The notes under the pieces are model-generated. The model saw only the letters and a program-made list of their open reading frames with translations, had not been told where the DNA came from and searched no databases. The position numbers were made by a program, and so were the translations under genes. Shown here in pieces: positions 7,288 through 16,701 of a stretch of 64,000 nucleotides of DNA (positions are counted from its first letter, which is position 1; the number at the start of each line of letters is the position of its first letter). Origin of the DNA: Oscillospiraceae bacterium (lineage in GTDB: Bacteria > Bacillota > Clostridia > Oscillospirales > CAG-272); assembly GCA_015064735.1 (NCBI GenBank), contig SVRP01000001.1, forward strand, positions 62,001 through 126,000, written 5' to 3'.

Positions 7288-8357
7288 AACTGCCTTTCCT
7301 CAACGCAAATAAGATTAAGATCCCATGCGGGAACGTAGGGGTATCTGCGAAGATAAAATTTGTAATCGGGGTTCATGTCCTTTATTTGCAGGGGCAGAGC
7401 GAACATGTCCTCGCTTCTGTGATAGACCGATACAAGCAAGGCGGGGGAATATTTTTCGATAGCTTTGCGGGAACCCTCAAGGGCTTCCTTTTCCGCGCCC
7501 TCGACGTCGTATTTTATGTAATCTACGCCCTCTCCGTCCAAAACGCTGTCAAGGGAAAGCGCGCTGACCTCTACCGTTTTTCCCTTGGCAAAGGCGCCCG
7601 AATTTCTGCTTCCGCTGTCGGCAAAGGTAAGGGTCGTTTCGCAATTCCAAGCGGCGGCATTTATTGCTTCGACCTTTATATCGGTTTCTGCAAGAGCATA
7701 ATCCGAAAGCTTTTTGAAATTCCGTCGGTCGGGCTCAAAGGCTATGACCTTTTTTGCTTCGGGACGGTATTTTTTCAGCTCTCTTACAGTGTCGCCGTTA
7801 TATGCTCCGAGGTCGGCGGCGGCAGATATTTCGCCCAAGAGCGACCATACCCCGTCTCTGCTTGAAACCGCATCCCGAAGATATGATATTTTACCGCTCA
7901 GCTTGTAGTTTACAACGCTTTCGAAAATGAATTTGGATTCTTCGTCCGCGAGCATGCCGTATACCTGTTCAAATTCCGATTTATGGGCATTGAAAAACTC
8001 CATATTGAAAAGCGTGCTTCCGCAAACGGGTACGTCGGGAGCGTACATTTCACATTCGGAATCAACCTTGTCGAAAAGAGCGAGAACGTCGGGCAGAGAG
8101 CTTGCAAAGGAGAGAAGAACGATAATATTTTCGGCGCCGTATTTTGCTTTTACGTCCGAATAGGAAATGACGGTCTTTCCGTGAAAGCTGTGCCCCCGTA
8201 CAAATCCGTCGCTGGCGAAAAAATCAGCGACCTCGATGCCGTATCTGTCGCAGATATTCAGGATTTTATCGGCTCCGTTTCCCATTCCGTACATTACGAC
8301 GGTTTTGTTTGCTTTTTGAAGATAGGTCCACAGGTCCTCGCTGTGATATATTTTCAT
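7284..8357 (-). CDS. FkbM-family SAM methyltransferase
   Basis: 357 residues from the ATG at 8357 (AAGGAG seven bases upstream); an in-frame extension to 8438 runs into the divergent promoter and is rejected. Residues 20-110 form a Rossmann-like N-terminal domain (VVMYGMGNGADK), and the second half has SAM motif I (DLGAYNGDT) and FEPDRRN, typical of FkbM methyltransferases that O-methylate sugars or polyketides. The acceptor is unknown; the surrounding surface-protein genes make a cell-envelope glycan plausible. Confidence 0.8.
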   Translation of the reverse strand: MKIYHSEDLWTYLQKANKTVVMYGMGNGADKILNICDRYGIEVADFFASDGFVRGHSFHGKTVISYSDVKAKYGAENIIVLLSFASSLPDVLALFDKVDSECEMYAPDVPVCGSTLFNMEFFNAHKSEFEQVYGMLADEESKFIFESVVNYKLSGKISYLRDAVSSRDGVWSLLGEISAAADLGAYNGDTVRELKKYRPEAKKVIAFEPDRRNFKKLSDYALAETDIKVEAINAAAWNCETTLTFADSGSRNSGAFAKGKTVEVSALSLDSVLDGEGVDYIKYDVEGAEKEALEGSRKAIEKYSPALLVSVYHRSEDMFALPLQIKDMNPDYKFYLRRYPYVPAWDLNLICVEERQL

Positions 8358-8366
8358 ATACACTCC

Positions 8367-8395
8367 TTGACTTTTTTTACGGTTTGTGATACAAT
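8367..8395 (+). promoter_or_regulatory. Promoter of the HIT-ABC operon
   Basis: TTGACT (8367-8372), 17 bases, TACAAT (8390-8395). It lies in the 82-base gap between the divergent FkbM and HIT genes. Confidence 0.7.
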
Positions 8396-8439
8396 TACTG
8401 TGTATAATCATTTTAACACAGAACGGAGGAAAAATCAAT

Positions 8440-8778
8440 ATGGATTGTATTTTTTGCAGAATAATCGCAGGGGAGATCCCCTCAAAAAAGGTATACGAGG
8501 ACGAGTACTGCTATGCCTTTTACGACATTAATCCTCAGACACCCGTTCATATCCTTGTTATCCCCAAGGAGCATATAGCAAGCGCCGACGGAGTAAACGC
8601 AGAGAACAGCATTTACGTTGCGAAAATTTTCGAGGCTATTCCCAAGATTGCGGCAACGGCAGGACTTGCTAACGGCTACAGAGTTATCACAAACTGCGGA
8701 GACGATGCGTGTCAGACAGTAAAGCATCTTCATTTTCATATAATGGGCGGAAGAAAGCTGCCCGAAAACATGGGCTGA
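8440..8778 (+). CDS. HIT-family nucleotide hydrolase (HinT-like)
   Basis: 112 residues. CIFCRIIAGEIPSKK at the N-terminus holds the zinc CxxC, and HLHFHIMGG at the C-terminus is the HxHxH histidine triad that hydrolyses adenosine phosphoramidates. The start at 8440 is preceded by CGGAGG. The ABC transporter begins one base after its stop. Confidence 0.92.
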   Translation: MDCIFCRIIAGEIPSKKVYEDEYCYAFYDINPQTPVHILVIPKEHIASADGVNAENSIYVAKIFEAIPKIAATAGLANGYRVITNCGDDACQTVKHLHFHIMGGRKLPENMG

Positions 8779-8779
8779 T

Positions 8780-10735
8780 ATGAACGCAGGACCGAGAGGG
8801 CAGATGCCGCCGCTTCGAGATGACCCATATAAAAACCAACCCAAGCCGCCAAAGGGGCTTAAGGATGTTCCGAGATACGTAGGCGAGATAGTCGGCGGAT
8901 TTTTCTCCCGTCTCGGATACATAGTGAGCATGGTCTGGAAAACAGGACATTGGATTCTCATACTCATGGTGCTGACAGCATTTCTCACCGGTATTCTTCC
9001 CGTTGTTGGCTCGATTCTTTCAAAGGAGATACTTAACGAGCTTCAGAAGGTAATATCGGGCAGAGCAGTTGCGGAAGCATCGGGAGAGCTGAGAGTTGCA
9101 TCCTTCTTCGGCTCAATGGTAATGCTCCTGCTTATATTTTTCTTTATCCACAAGATACTTACAAACATAACCTCACGCATTAGTACAGCCGTAACAAGAA
9201 TAGCGGGAGAAAAGGTCGTGCGCCACGTAAAGATGCAGATAATGGAAAAGGCAAAGACCCTTGACCTTGCATCCTTTGACCTGCCCGAGTTTTACGAAAT
9301 GCTTGAGAACGCAAACAGAGAAGCGGGAGTAAGACCTATTTCGGTTATGTCCTCAACCTTTGACGCGGTGTCAAAGATAATAAGCCTTGTGTCATACGTG
9401 GTCATTCTTGTAATGGCGCCCGGACTCTGGTGGGTAGCACCCATAATGATAGTAATTTCGGTTCCCACGGCAATAGTCAATTTCACGTACAGACGCAAGA
9501 CCTTTAACTATATGCGCCGACGCTCTAAGGATCGCCGTCAGATGAACTATTATTCTGACCTCATGGTCAATAAGGATATGGTAAAGGAAATACGTATGTA
9601 TGATCTCGCCGATAATTTTATCGACGAATACGACAAGGTGTTCCAAAGATACTATGCGGGTATCCGAAAGCTTATTATAAAAGAGAACGCATGGCATATA
9701 GCTCTTACGTTTATATCTGCCGTAGCAAATCTTATCTTTTTTGGAGTTATAGCCATGAAGGTGTTTAGCGGACAGATAATGATAGGAGATTATAGCCTTT
9801 ATACGGGTGCTATAACGTCTATTGTCAGTACTGTTGCAGGGCTTATTACCGTTTCGGCACACGTATACGAGGGAACTCTCTTTATTGACAATCTTATCGC
9901 ATTTATGAAGAAGGAGATTACCGTAATTCCGAGCGTCAGCGAGCCTTGCCACGTAAATAGCGGAAAGCCGCATACCATTGAGTTTATTAACGTAAGCTTC
10001 GCGTATCCCGGTACCGACAGACTCGTGCTTAAAAACATCAATCTGAAATTCAGACCCGGAGAGACGGTGGTTCTCGTAGGACTTAACGGCGCGGGAAAAA
10101 CCACATTTATAAAGCTGCTTACAAGACTTTACGATCCCACCGAGGGACAGATACTTCTTGACGGCAGAGATATAAGGGAATATGACGTAAAGGAGCTTTA
10201 CTCTATATTCGGAATTATCTTCCAGGATTTCGGAAAATATGCCGTAAGTGTTAGTGATAATATAAGATACGGGGACGTCCGCAGAGAGGGAGATGAGGCT
10301 GCAATATCGAGAGCTGCAGAAAAGGCTAACGCAGACGATTTCATAGCGCATCTACCCCGTGGCTACGATACCCCCCTTATGCGCTATTTTGAGCCTGACG
10401 GAATAGAGCTTTCTATAGGTCAGTGGCAGAAGCTTTCCATAGCGAGAGCATTCTACAGCAAGTCGGACATACTTATTCTCGACGAGCCCACAGCGTCTCT
10501 TGACCCCTTAGCCGAGCAGGAGATATTTACTCAGTTTGACGAGCTTCGAAAGGATAAAACAACCATTTTCGTTTCCCACAGACTTTCGAGCGCGACCATT
10601 GCGTCGAAGATAGTCGTTCTCGAATACGGCGAGCTTATAGAGGAGGGAACGCATAAGGAGCTTATGGCTGCTAAGGGCAAGTATTACGAGCTTTTCTCCA
10701 CACAGGCGAGCCGATATATAGAGGGTCAGGAATGA
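8780..10735 (+). CDS. ABC exporter, fused membrane and ATPase domains
   Basis: 651 residues. A cytosolic N-terminal stretch of ~50 residues rich in Pro and charge precedes a type-IV ABC exporter transmembrane domain (residues ~55-380), then the ATPase with Walker A GLNGAGKTT near 434, signature LSIGQ near 543 and Walker B LILDEPTASLD near 570. It works as a homo- or heterodimer. The substrate (peptide, lipid or drug) cannot be told; no peptidase domain or precursor peptide is adjacent. Cotranscribed with the HIT gene. Confidence 0.88.
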   Translation: MNAGPRGQMPPLRDDPYKNQPKPPKGLKDVPRYVGEIVGGFFSRLGYIVSMVWKTGHWILILMVLTAFLTGILPVVGSILSKEILNELQKVISGRAVAEASGELRVASFFGSMVMLLLIFFFIHKILTNITSRISTAVTRIAGEKVVRHVKMQIMEKAKTLDLASFDLPEFYEMLENANREAGVRPISVMSSTFDAVSKIISLVSYVVILVMAPGLWWVAPIMIVISVPTAIVNFTYRRKTFNYMRRRSKDRRQMNYYSDLMVNKDMVKEIRMYDLADNFIDEYDKVFQRYYAGIRKLIIKENAWHIALTFISAVANLIFFGVIAMKVFSGQIMIGDYSLYTGAITSIVSTVAGLITVSAHVYEGTLFIDNLIAFMKKEITVIPSVSEPCHVNSGKPHTIEFINVSFAYPGTDRLVLKNINLKFRPGETVVLVGLNGAGKTTFIKLLTRLYDPTEGQILLDGRDIREYDVKELYSIFGIIFQDFGKYAVSVSDNIRYGDVRREGDEAAISRAAEKANADDFIAHLPRGYDTPLMRYFEPDGIELSIGQWQKLSIARAFYSKSDILILDEPTASLDPLAEQEIFTQFDELRKDKTTIFVSHRLSSATIASKIVVLEYGELIEEGTHKELMAAKGKYYELFSTQASRYIEGQE

Positions 10736-10761
10736 TTTTTTGAAAAATTATCCCAAAATGA

Positions 10762-10790
10762 TTGACAAGACCCGAATAATCGAATATAAT
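10762..10790 (+). promoter_or_regulatory. Promoter of lysC
   Basis: TTGACA (10762-10767), 17 bases, TATAAT (10785-10790): a perfect consensus promoter. The leader of ~60 bases is too short for a lysine riboswitch, unlike dapA. Confidence 0.85.
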
Positions 10791-10855
10791 ATGTATCTAA
10801 TCAATAATAAAAAACAGATTACAATAGAGATTACAACAGAGAAAGGTAACAAACC

Positions 10856-12172
10856 ATGCAGGTTAAAGTAGTAAAATTCGGCGGAAGCTCCTTGGCTGAT
10901 GCCGAGCATTTCAGACAGGTGGCATCCATCATCAAGGCAGATCCCGCAAGAAGATACGTAGTACCCTCTGCTCCCGGAAAGAGATTTAAGGAGGATATTA
11001 AGGTAACCGATATGCTCTATGCGTGCTATGAGGCGGTAAGAGGAAACGGAGACCTTGACGAGATATACGAAAAAGTAAAGGAAAGATATAACGGCATTAT
11101 CGCTGAGCTCGGATTGAATTTCGATATAAGCGGAGAGCTTGAATACGTAAAGAACGCAATGCTCCACAGCGCGGGACGCGACTATGCGGCAAGCCGAGGA
11201 GAGTATCTCAACGGACTTATACTTTCCAAATATCTCGGATTTGATTTTATTGATGCCGAGAACGTAATATTCTTCAAGGATAACGGTGTATTCGATGAGG
11301 AAAAAACCAATAAGGTTCTCGCTGAGGAGCTTACTCAGCACGAAAGAGCCGTAATTCCCGGATTTTACGGTGTAATGCCCAACGGAACTATCAAGACCTT
11401 CTCAAGAGGCGGCTCGGATATTACGGGTTCAATCGTAGCACGTGCGGCTGAGGCGGACCTTTACGAGAACTGGACCGACGTTTCGGGATTTATGATGGCA
11501 GACCCCAGAATAATCGAAAATCCCTGCGCCATAGAGACTATCACCTACCGTGAGCTTCGCGAGCTTTCTTACATGGGAGCAACCGTTCTTCACGAGGACG
11601 CAATATTCCCCGTAAGATACGCAAAGATCCCGATAAACATTCGTAACACCAATGCCCCCAAGGACGACGGAACTATGATAGTCGCCGAGACCAAGGAGTT
11701 TGATACCGAAAAGGTTATCACGGGAATTGCGGGAAAGAAGGGCTTCTCGGTCATCACTATTGAAAAGGATATGATGAACTCCGAGATAGGATTCGGAAGA
11801 AAGGTTCTTGAGGTCCTTGAGGATAACGAAATTTCCTTCGAGCATCTTCCCTCGGGAATCGATAACATGAGTATCGTAGTTTCAAGCTCGGCTATTGAGG
11901 GAAGACGCGATAAGCTGGTTTCTTCTATCAGACGCGCGGTAAGACCCGATAGCGTAACCATTGAGGATGAGCTTGCGCTTATTGCGATCGTAGGTCGCGC
12001 AATGGTCAAGGCAAAGGGAACAGCGGCGAGAGTATTCGACGCGATCTCAAATGCCGACGTAAATATCCGCATGATAGACCAGGGCTCCAGCGAAATTTCC
12101 ATTATCGTAGGAGTTGAGGAAAGAGACTTCAATAAGGCTCTTGAGGCTATTTATAAGGAATTTGTTAAATGA
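10856..12172 (+). CDS. lysC: Aspartate kinase
   Basis: 438 residues. KFGGSSLAD at the N-terminus is the aspartokinase signature, and the C-terminal ~150 residues form two ACT domains (KGFSVITIEKDMM; LIAIVGRAM) for allosteric feedback by lysine and/or threonine. It phosphorylates aspartate, the first step toward lysine, threonine and methionine. dapA and dapB, the next lysine-branch enzymes, lie at 23.3-25.0 kb. Monocistronic: own promoter and terminator. Confidence 0.93.
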   Translation: MQVKVVKFGGSSLADAEHFRQVASIIKADPARRYVVPSAPGKRFKEDIKVTDMLYACYEAVRGNGDLDEIYEKVKERYNGIIAELGLNFDISGELEYVKNAMLHSAGRDYAASRGEYLNGLILSKYLGFDFIDAENVIFFKDNGVFDEEKTNKVLAEELTQHERAVIPGFYGVMPNGTIKTFSRGGSDITGSIVARAAEADLYENWTDVSGFMMADPRIIENPCAIETITYRELRELSYMGATVLHEDAIFPVRYAKIPINIRNTNAPKDDGTMIVAETKEFDTEKVITGIAGKKGFSVITIEKDMMNSEIGFGRKVLEVLEDNEISFEHLPSGIDNMSIVVSSSAIEGRRDKLVSSIRRAVRPDSVTIEDELALIAIVGRAMVKAKGTAARVFDAISNADVNIRMIDQGSSEISIIVGVEERDFNKALEAIYKEFVK

Positions 12173-12177
12173 TTTTT

Positions 12178-12209
12178 CAGGACTGCGCAAATGCGCAGTC
12201 CTGTTTTTT
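12178..12209 (+). terminator. lysC terminator
   Basis: CAGGACTGCGC pairs with GCGCAGTCCTG around AAAT, followed by TTTTTT. Confidence 0.92.
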
Positions 12210-12228
12210 ACTGCTCGACAAATTTTTC

Positions 12229-12257
12229 TTGACAAATAAGGCAAAACATGGTAAAAT
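12229..12257 (+). promoter_or_regulatory. Promoter of the anchored surface protein
   Basis: TTGACA (12229-12234), 17 bases, TAAAAT (12252-12257). Transcription from ~12,264 gives a ~134-base leader. Confidence 0.75.
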
Positions 12258-12271
12258 AAAAGCAGAAGAAA

Positions 12272-12371
12272 GCCCGACAACCAAAAAATCTACGTTGCCG
12301 AGTTCGTTTAAATATTGATTCAGCAATTTTCGCATAGGTCGGGCATGGCTTTACCTATGCGATTTTATATT
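12272..12371 (+). promoter_or_regulatory. Structured 5' leader with two exclusive stems
   Basis: GCCCGAC (12272-12278) can pair with GTCGGGC (12338-12344), closing a ~70-base domain. Alternatively CGCATAGGT (12331-12339) pairs with ACCTATGCG (12353-12361), followed by ATTTTATATTTTT as in a weak terminator. The two stems share bases 12338-12339 and compete, the layout of a riboswitch or attenuator. No known class recognised. Confidence 0.5.
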
Positions 12372-12397
12372 TTTATACAGAGAAGGAGGAAAATAAC

Positions 12398-13723
12398 ATG
12401 AAAAGATTAATTGTCTTTATGCTATGTATTTGTGTTGTTATACCGTCTCTTTTGTTTACCTCTTATGCAGAGACATTGCAGGGAGAATCAGATGAAAATA
12501 TAACCGAACAAACAACACAAGAAAATGATTCTATAAATATATCCGACAGTGAAAAGGAAAAAATCAGACCTGAGCTTCAAAATTACTATGACGGATATAT
12601 TCGAGACTATGGGGACGAGGTTAAGGCATCTATAGTGGCAAGGTATGATATCAGACAGATAATTGACGAAACCGGATTTGTTAAATTATTTCAGTACGAT
12701 CCTCGCAACGATTTGATATCGGGAATTTCGATAACCGAATCTGTGAAAAAAGCAACGGACTACTTATATTTCAAGCCTGTATCGGATGAAAAAACTCTGT
12801 TTGCCATAGATGGAAAAAGTGGTGATTCCAATGAACGGTACGTTGACGTTGATATATTCGAGAATGGATTATACAGAAAGTTTTATGAGGATCTTTTGAA
12901 TTTAGAGGAGAAATTTTCAATTGCAGAAGCAACAAAATCGATAGAGGACATAACCATATTACAAGCTTACGCTTTCGAAGCACCACGACAGAATAGGATG
13001 GGAGACTATGAAGGTACCCGGTTTATTTACATTGTAACAAATAAAGGTGATTTTGTTTTTTACAGTTATCTTCATCCGTATTCGAATCCATACTTGCTTC
13101 CTGCGGATCTATTTGTTTCACTTTCTGAAAAAATATTTGAACGGGAAAGATTCTACCGTACCGCGGAGTATATAGAGGATGAAGACAAATTAGAGGGGTT
13201 TGTGGATTTAATGCCTTATTCGGTTGGAAAAGAAAATAAAGATATAAACCAACGATTACGTAATAATCTTGAAAATTTGCACGATAAATATCCCTTCTTC
13301 AAGGGCGATCCGGACTTTATGGGATATGCTTCTCAATATTATTTTGCCAAAGGCATAGGATTAGATGCCGCGTGGCGGTTACGCCGTTTGTTAACGCAAA
13401 TGGATCCCGGCTATGACTACGCCTTTACTAATGGCCGTTCTAGAAAAGAAGGAGACCTGTCATGGTCTGATTTTCTTCAAACGCTTGCCGACGCCGGTTG
13501 CACAACCTACGACGAGTGTCGCGCGTATATTGATGCGGCAATTGAGGAAAGAAAAAATCCCCCGCCGGTTACAAATACCCCGTCGGGTGGCGGAGATACG
13601 ACGCAAAATACGCCCGACGAAGGCGGAAAATACAATTTCCTGTTTTGGCTCATTCCGTCAGTGCTTGTTTTACTTGCGGCAGCGGTTGCCATATTCATTT
13701 TGAAAAAGAAAAAGAAAGCGTAA
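12398..13723 (+). CDS. Secreted, C-terminally membrane-anchored protein, function unknown
   Basis: 441 residues with a signal peptide (residues 1-25, cleavage after SYA), an acidic extracellular domain, then a Pro/Thr/Gly linker near 385-410 and one transmembrane helix (FWLIPSVLVLLAAAVAIF) with a KKKKK stop-transfer tail. No LPxTG motif, so it is held by the helix rather than a sortase. Residues ~275-375 look like two helical 'sequence hopping' style segments (YPFFKGDPDFMGYASQYYFAKG). No enzyme motif recognised. AAGGAGG precedes the ATG. Confidence 0.75.
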   Translation: MKRLIVFMLCICVVIPSLLFTSYAETLQGESDENITEQTTQENDSINISDSEKEKIRPELQNYYDGYIRDYGDEVKASIVARYDIRQIIDETGFVKLFQYDPRNDLISGISITESVKKATDYLYFKPVSDEKTLFAIDGKSGDSNERYVDVDIFENGLYRKFYEDLLNLEEKFSIAEATKSIEDITILQAYAFEAPRQNRMGDYEGTRFIYIVTNKGDFVFYSYLHPYSNPYLLPADLFVSLSEKIFERERFYRTAEYIEDEDKLEGFVDLMPYSVGKENKDINQRLRNNLENLHDKYPFFKGDPDFMGYASQYYFAKGIGLDAAWRLRRLLTQMDPGYDYAFTNGRSRKEGDLSWSDFLQTLADAGCTTYDECRAYIDAAIEERKNPPPVTNTPSGGGDTTQNTPDEGGKYNFLFWLIPSVLVLLAAAVAIFILKKKKKA

Positions 13724-13736
13724 ATAACAAAACCAA

Positions 13737-13768
13737 GGTGGGCTTCAATTGAAGCCCGCCGAATTTTT
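13737..13768 (+). terminator. Terminator
   Basis: GGTGGGCTTC / GAAGCCCGCC hairpin with AATT loop, then GAATTTTTTATT. Confidence 0.88.
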
Positions 13769-13882
13769 TATTAAAAATCAAAAAAATTTTGTCAGAAAAA
13801 AAGAAGTTTTCAAAAAATCTGCGTATATTAGTTATGTCTGTAAAAAAATAAAGGGATAATTATCCGAAAAGGAGGGAAAAAC

Positions 13883-14905
13883 ATGGAAAATTACGGATGC
13901 ACAAGAGATCTTTTTCTTGAAAACGAGAAAAGGACACTGTCGGTCTACGCTTGTCTTACGTCCGAGAGCAAGGGCAGAGAAAAGCCGCTTTTGCCCTGTC
14001 CCGTACGAACCGAGTTTCAGCGCGACCGAGACAGGATACTCCACAGTCAATCCTTCCGCAGACTTATGAATAAAACTCAGGTCTTTCTCGCTCCCGCGGG
14101 AGATCACTACCGCACGAGAATGACCCACACCCTTGAGGTTACGCAGATAGCGAGAATTATAGCAAGAGCCTTGCGGCTTAACGAGGACCTTACCGAGGCG
14201 GCAGCTCTTGGACACGATATTGGACACACTCCCTTCGGTCATGCGGGAGAGTTCGCAATGCAGAAATGCTACGACCCAAGCTTCACTCACTACAAGCAGA
14301 GTCTGCGTGTGGTCGAAAAGCTTGAAAATGACGGTGAGGGCTTGAATCTTACATTTGAGGTAAGAGACGGAATAGTAAATCACACGGGAAAGCACATGGC
14401 ATCCACCCTTGAGGGTGTTATAGTAAAATATGCTGACCGTATCGCCTACATAAATCACGATATTGACGATGCCTGCCGCGCGGGTATCCTTTCTCCCAAC
14501 GACATTCCCGCGGGTATTCGCGGAATTCTCGGGAACGGACATTCCGAAAGAATAAATTCCATGGTAAATTCCATAATAAGAGAGAGCGCCTCGAAGCCTT
14601 ATATCAGAATGGAATCCGAATTCCAGACCGCAACCGACGGTCTACGTGATTTCCTTTTTGAGAAAGTTTACAGAAACCCAATAGCAAAGTCCGAGGAAAG
14701 CAAGGCTCAGGAAATGCTTATGCGCTTGTTTGATTACTACGTAAAGCATCCTGAAAGAATGCCCGAGCTTTACAAGAGGGAATGCGAATACGAGCCTGTT
14801 GAAAGATGCGTTTGCGATTTCCTTTCGGGAATGACCGACAGATACGCAATAGAGATCTATTCGAGCATCCATATCCCGAAAGTATGGAGGGGACCGCAGG
14901 TATGA
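13883..14905 (+). CDS. dGTPase-like HD phosphohydrolase
   Basis: 340 residues. The HD-domain metal ligands are visible in RMTHTLEVTQIAR and GHDIGHTPFGHAGE, with a further conserved D in KYADRIAYINHDIDDA. The family hydrolyses dGTP or other dNTPs to deoxynucleoside and triphosphate (short Gram-positive Dgt group). It overlaps dnaG by ATGA, and the dgt-dnaG-rpoD order is common in Clostridia. AAGGAGG precedes the ATG. Confidence 0.9.
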   Translation: MENYGCTRDLFLENEKRTLSVYACLTSESKGREKPLLPCPVRTEFQRDRDRILHSQSFRRLMNKTQVFLAPAGDHYRTRMTHTLEVTQIARIIARALRLNEDLTEAAALGHDIGHTPFGHAGEFAMQKCYDPSFTHYKQSLRVVEKLENDGEGLNLTFEVRDGIVNHTGKHMASTLEGVIVKYADRIAYINHDIDDACRAGILSPNDIPAGIRGILGNGHSERINSMVNSIIRESASKPYIRMESEFQTATDGLRDFLFEKVYRNPIAKSEESKAQEMLMRLFDYYVKHPERMPELYKRECEYEPVERCVCDFLSGMTDRYAIEIYSSIHIPKVWRGPQV

Positions 14906-16683
14906 TTTCGAGAGCTATAATTGATGAAATAATCTTTCGGAATGATATTGAGCAGGTCATAGGCAGCTACGTTACACTCAAGCGAGCGGGGTCAAATATG
15001 AACGGACTCTGCCCGTTCCACAGTGAGAAAACACCGTCCTTCACCGTGTTCCCTGCAACCAAGAGCTTCTATTGCTTTGGATGCGGAGCGGGAGGAGACG
15101 TTATAAGCTTCGTTATGAGGCATGAAAACCTCGACTACGTTGACGCCCTCGAGTTTTTGGCGGCAAGGGCAGGGATAACCATCCCTGTTGACGGAGAATC
15201 CGAGAAGCAGAACGGAATACCGAGAAAAAGGGTATATGAAATGAATCTTGCGGCAGCGAGATTTTTCAGAGATTGCCTTTACGACGAAAAGTACGGAAAA
15301 GCTGCCATGGAATATCTTGTGGGTAAGCGAAAGCTCGACATGGCAACAATAAAGCATTTCGGAATCGGATGCTCTCCTGATAATGCGTGGATGCTTACCA
15401 ACCACATGAAACGTCTCGGATATAACGACGAGGAGCTTTCGGCGGGATTCCTTTGCGGGATAGGAAAAAACAGCGGTAAGCCCTACGATTATTTCAGAAA
15501 CAGAGTTATTTTTCCAATAATTGATACCACGGGTAACGTGGTGGCATTCGGCGGACGGGTCCTTGACGATTCCAAGCCGAAATATCTTAATACGTCAGAT
15601 ACCCCTGCATTTAAAAAGAGCAGACATCTGTTCGCTCTCAACTTTGCAAGAAAGCATTGCGAGGAGAGGATGATACTTTGCGAGGGGTATATGGACGTAG
15701 TTGCGCTTCATGCCGCCGGCTTTGAAAATGCCGTTGCAACACTTGGAACGGCAATAACCTCCGAGCAGGCGAGAATATTTGCGAAATACACAAAGCAGGT
15801 AATCATATGCTACGACTCGGATGACGCGGGACAGACCGCCGCAAACAAAGCCATAAGGCTTTTGTCCGAGGTGGGGATAGACGTAAGAGTTCTTAGGCTT
15901 GAGGGTGCCAAAGACCCCGACGAATATATTAAAAAATTCGGTGCGGACGCTTTTGGACGCGTACTTGATGCCGGTGTTACGGGCTTTGATTTCAAGCTTG
16001 GAAATATAATAAAAAAATACAATCTTGCTGTGTCCGAGGATGTCATAAAGGCATCTGCGGAGGTAAGTCAGCTTATAGCCTACACAAATTCCGAGGTGGA
16101 GCGCGAGCTATGCATACGTAAGGCTGTCGATATACTCAAGGTTCCCTTTGAGGCTATGAAGAACGACGTTGAACGCATACGGCGCGGACTTCTGCGGGAA
16201 ATGAAGAAAAAGCAGTCTGAAGCGGCGCAGATGTCGGTTAAAAATCTCGACGACCGTGTCAATACCGATGCTTCACGGAACGTGAGAGGAAGCAGAGCAG
16301 AAGAAACGCTCCTTGGCCTCATGCTTATATTTGACGAGTTCAGGCACGAGGCGGCAACGGGAAAGATCGGACTCAGCTCCGAGGATTTCGTAACTGCCTT
16401 CGGTAAGAGAGTCTTTGATTCACTTTGTCGGCTTGAGCTTGACGAGCAGGGCTTTTCAAAATCTCTTCTGGGGCTTGACTTTAACGCGGACGAGCTTGGA
16501 AGAATCGAAAGAATAGAGCTTGAGAGACGGTCTCTTGCAAGAAACGACCGAGAGGTATTCCTTGCGAGCATAGCCGCTCTGAAAAAGGAAAAGGCTACGG
16601 TCAACAGTGAAAACGACCCATTCGCCGATTTGAGACTCAAGCAGGAATTGAACAAAAGAGCAAAAGAAAATAAAAATACATAA
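14902..16683 (+). CDS. dnaG: DNA primase
   Basis: 593 residues from the ATG at 14902, which overlaps the dgt stop. Zinc-binding domain CPFHSEKTPSF...FYCFGCGAGGD (residues ~33-60), then the TOPRIM core (LCEGYMDVVALHAAG, CYDSDDAGQ). The C-terminal ~150 residues form the DnaB-interacting part. It makes RNA primers at the fork. Confidence 0.95.
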   Translation: MISRAIIDEIIFRNDIEQVIGSYVTLKRAGSNMNGLCPFHSEKTPSFTVFPATKSFYCFGCGAGGDVISFVMRHENLDYVDALEFLAARAGITIPVDGESEKQNGIPRKRVYEMNLAAARFFRDCLYDEKYGKAAMEYLVGKRKLDMATIKHFGIGCSPDNAWMLTNHMKRLGYNDEELSAGFLCGIGKNSGKPYDYFRNRVIFPIIDTTGNVVAFGGRVLDDSKPKYLNTSDTPAFKKSRHLFALNFARKHCEERMILCEGYMDVVALHAAGFENAVATLGTAITSEQARIFAKYTKQVIICYDSDDAGQTAANKAIRLLSEVGIDVRVLRLEGAKDPDEYIKKFGADAFGRVLDAGVTGFDFKLGNIIKKYNLAVSEDVIKASAEVSQLIAYTNSEVERELCIRKAVDILKVPFEAMKNDVERIRRGLLREMKKKQSEAAQMSVKNLDDRVNTDASRNVRGSRAEETLLGLMLIFDEFRHEAATGKIGLSSEDFVTAFGKRVFDSLCRLELDEQGFSKSLLGLDFNADELGRIERIELERRSLARNDREVFLASIAALKKEKATVNSENDPFADLRLKQELNKRAKENKNT

Positions 16684-16701
16684 AACGGAAGGAAATGAAA
16701 A

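Noticed and set aside
10800..10855. Lysine riboswitch before lysC
   Set aside because: Leader is only about 60 bases and has none of the L-box signatures seen before dapA.
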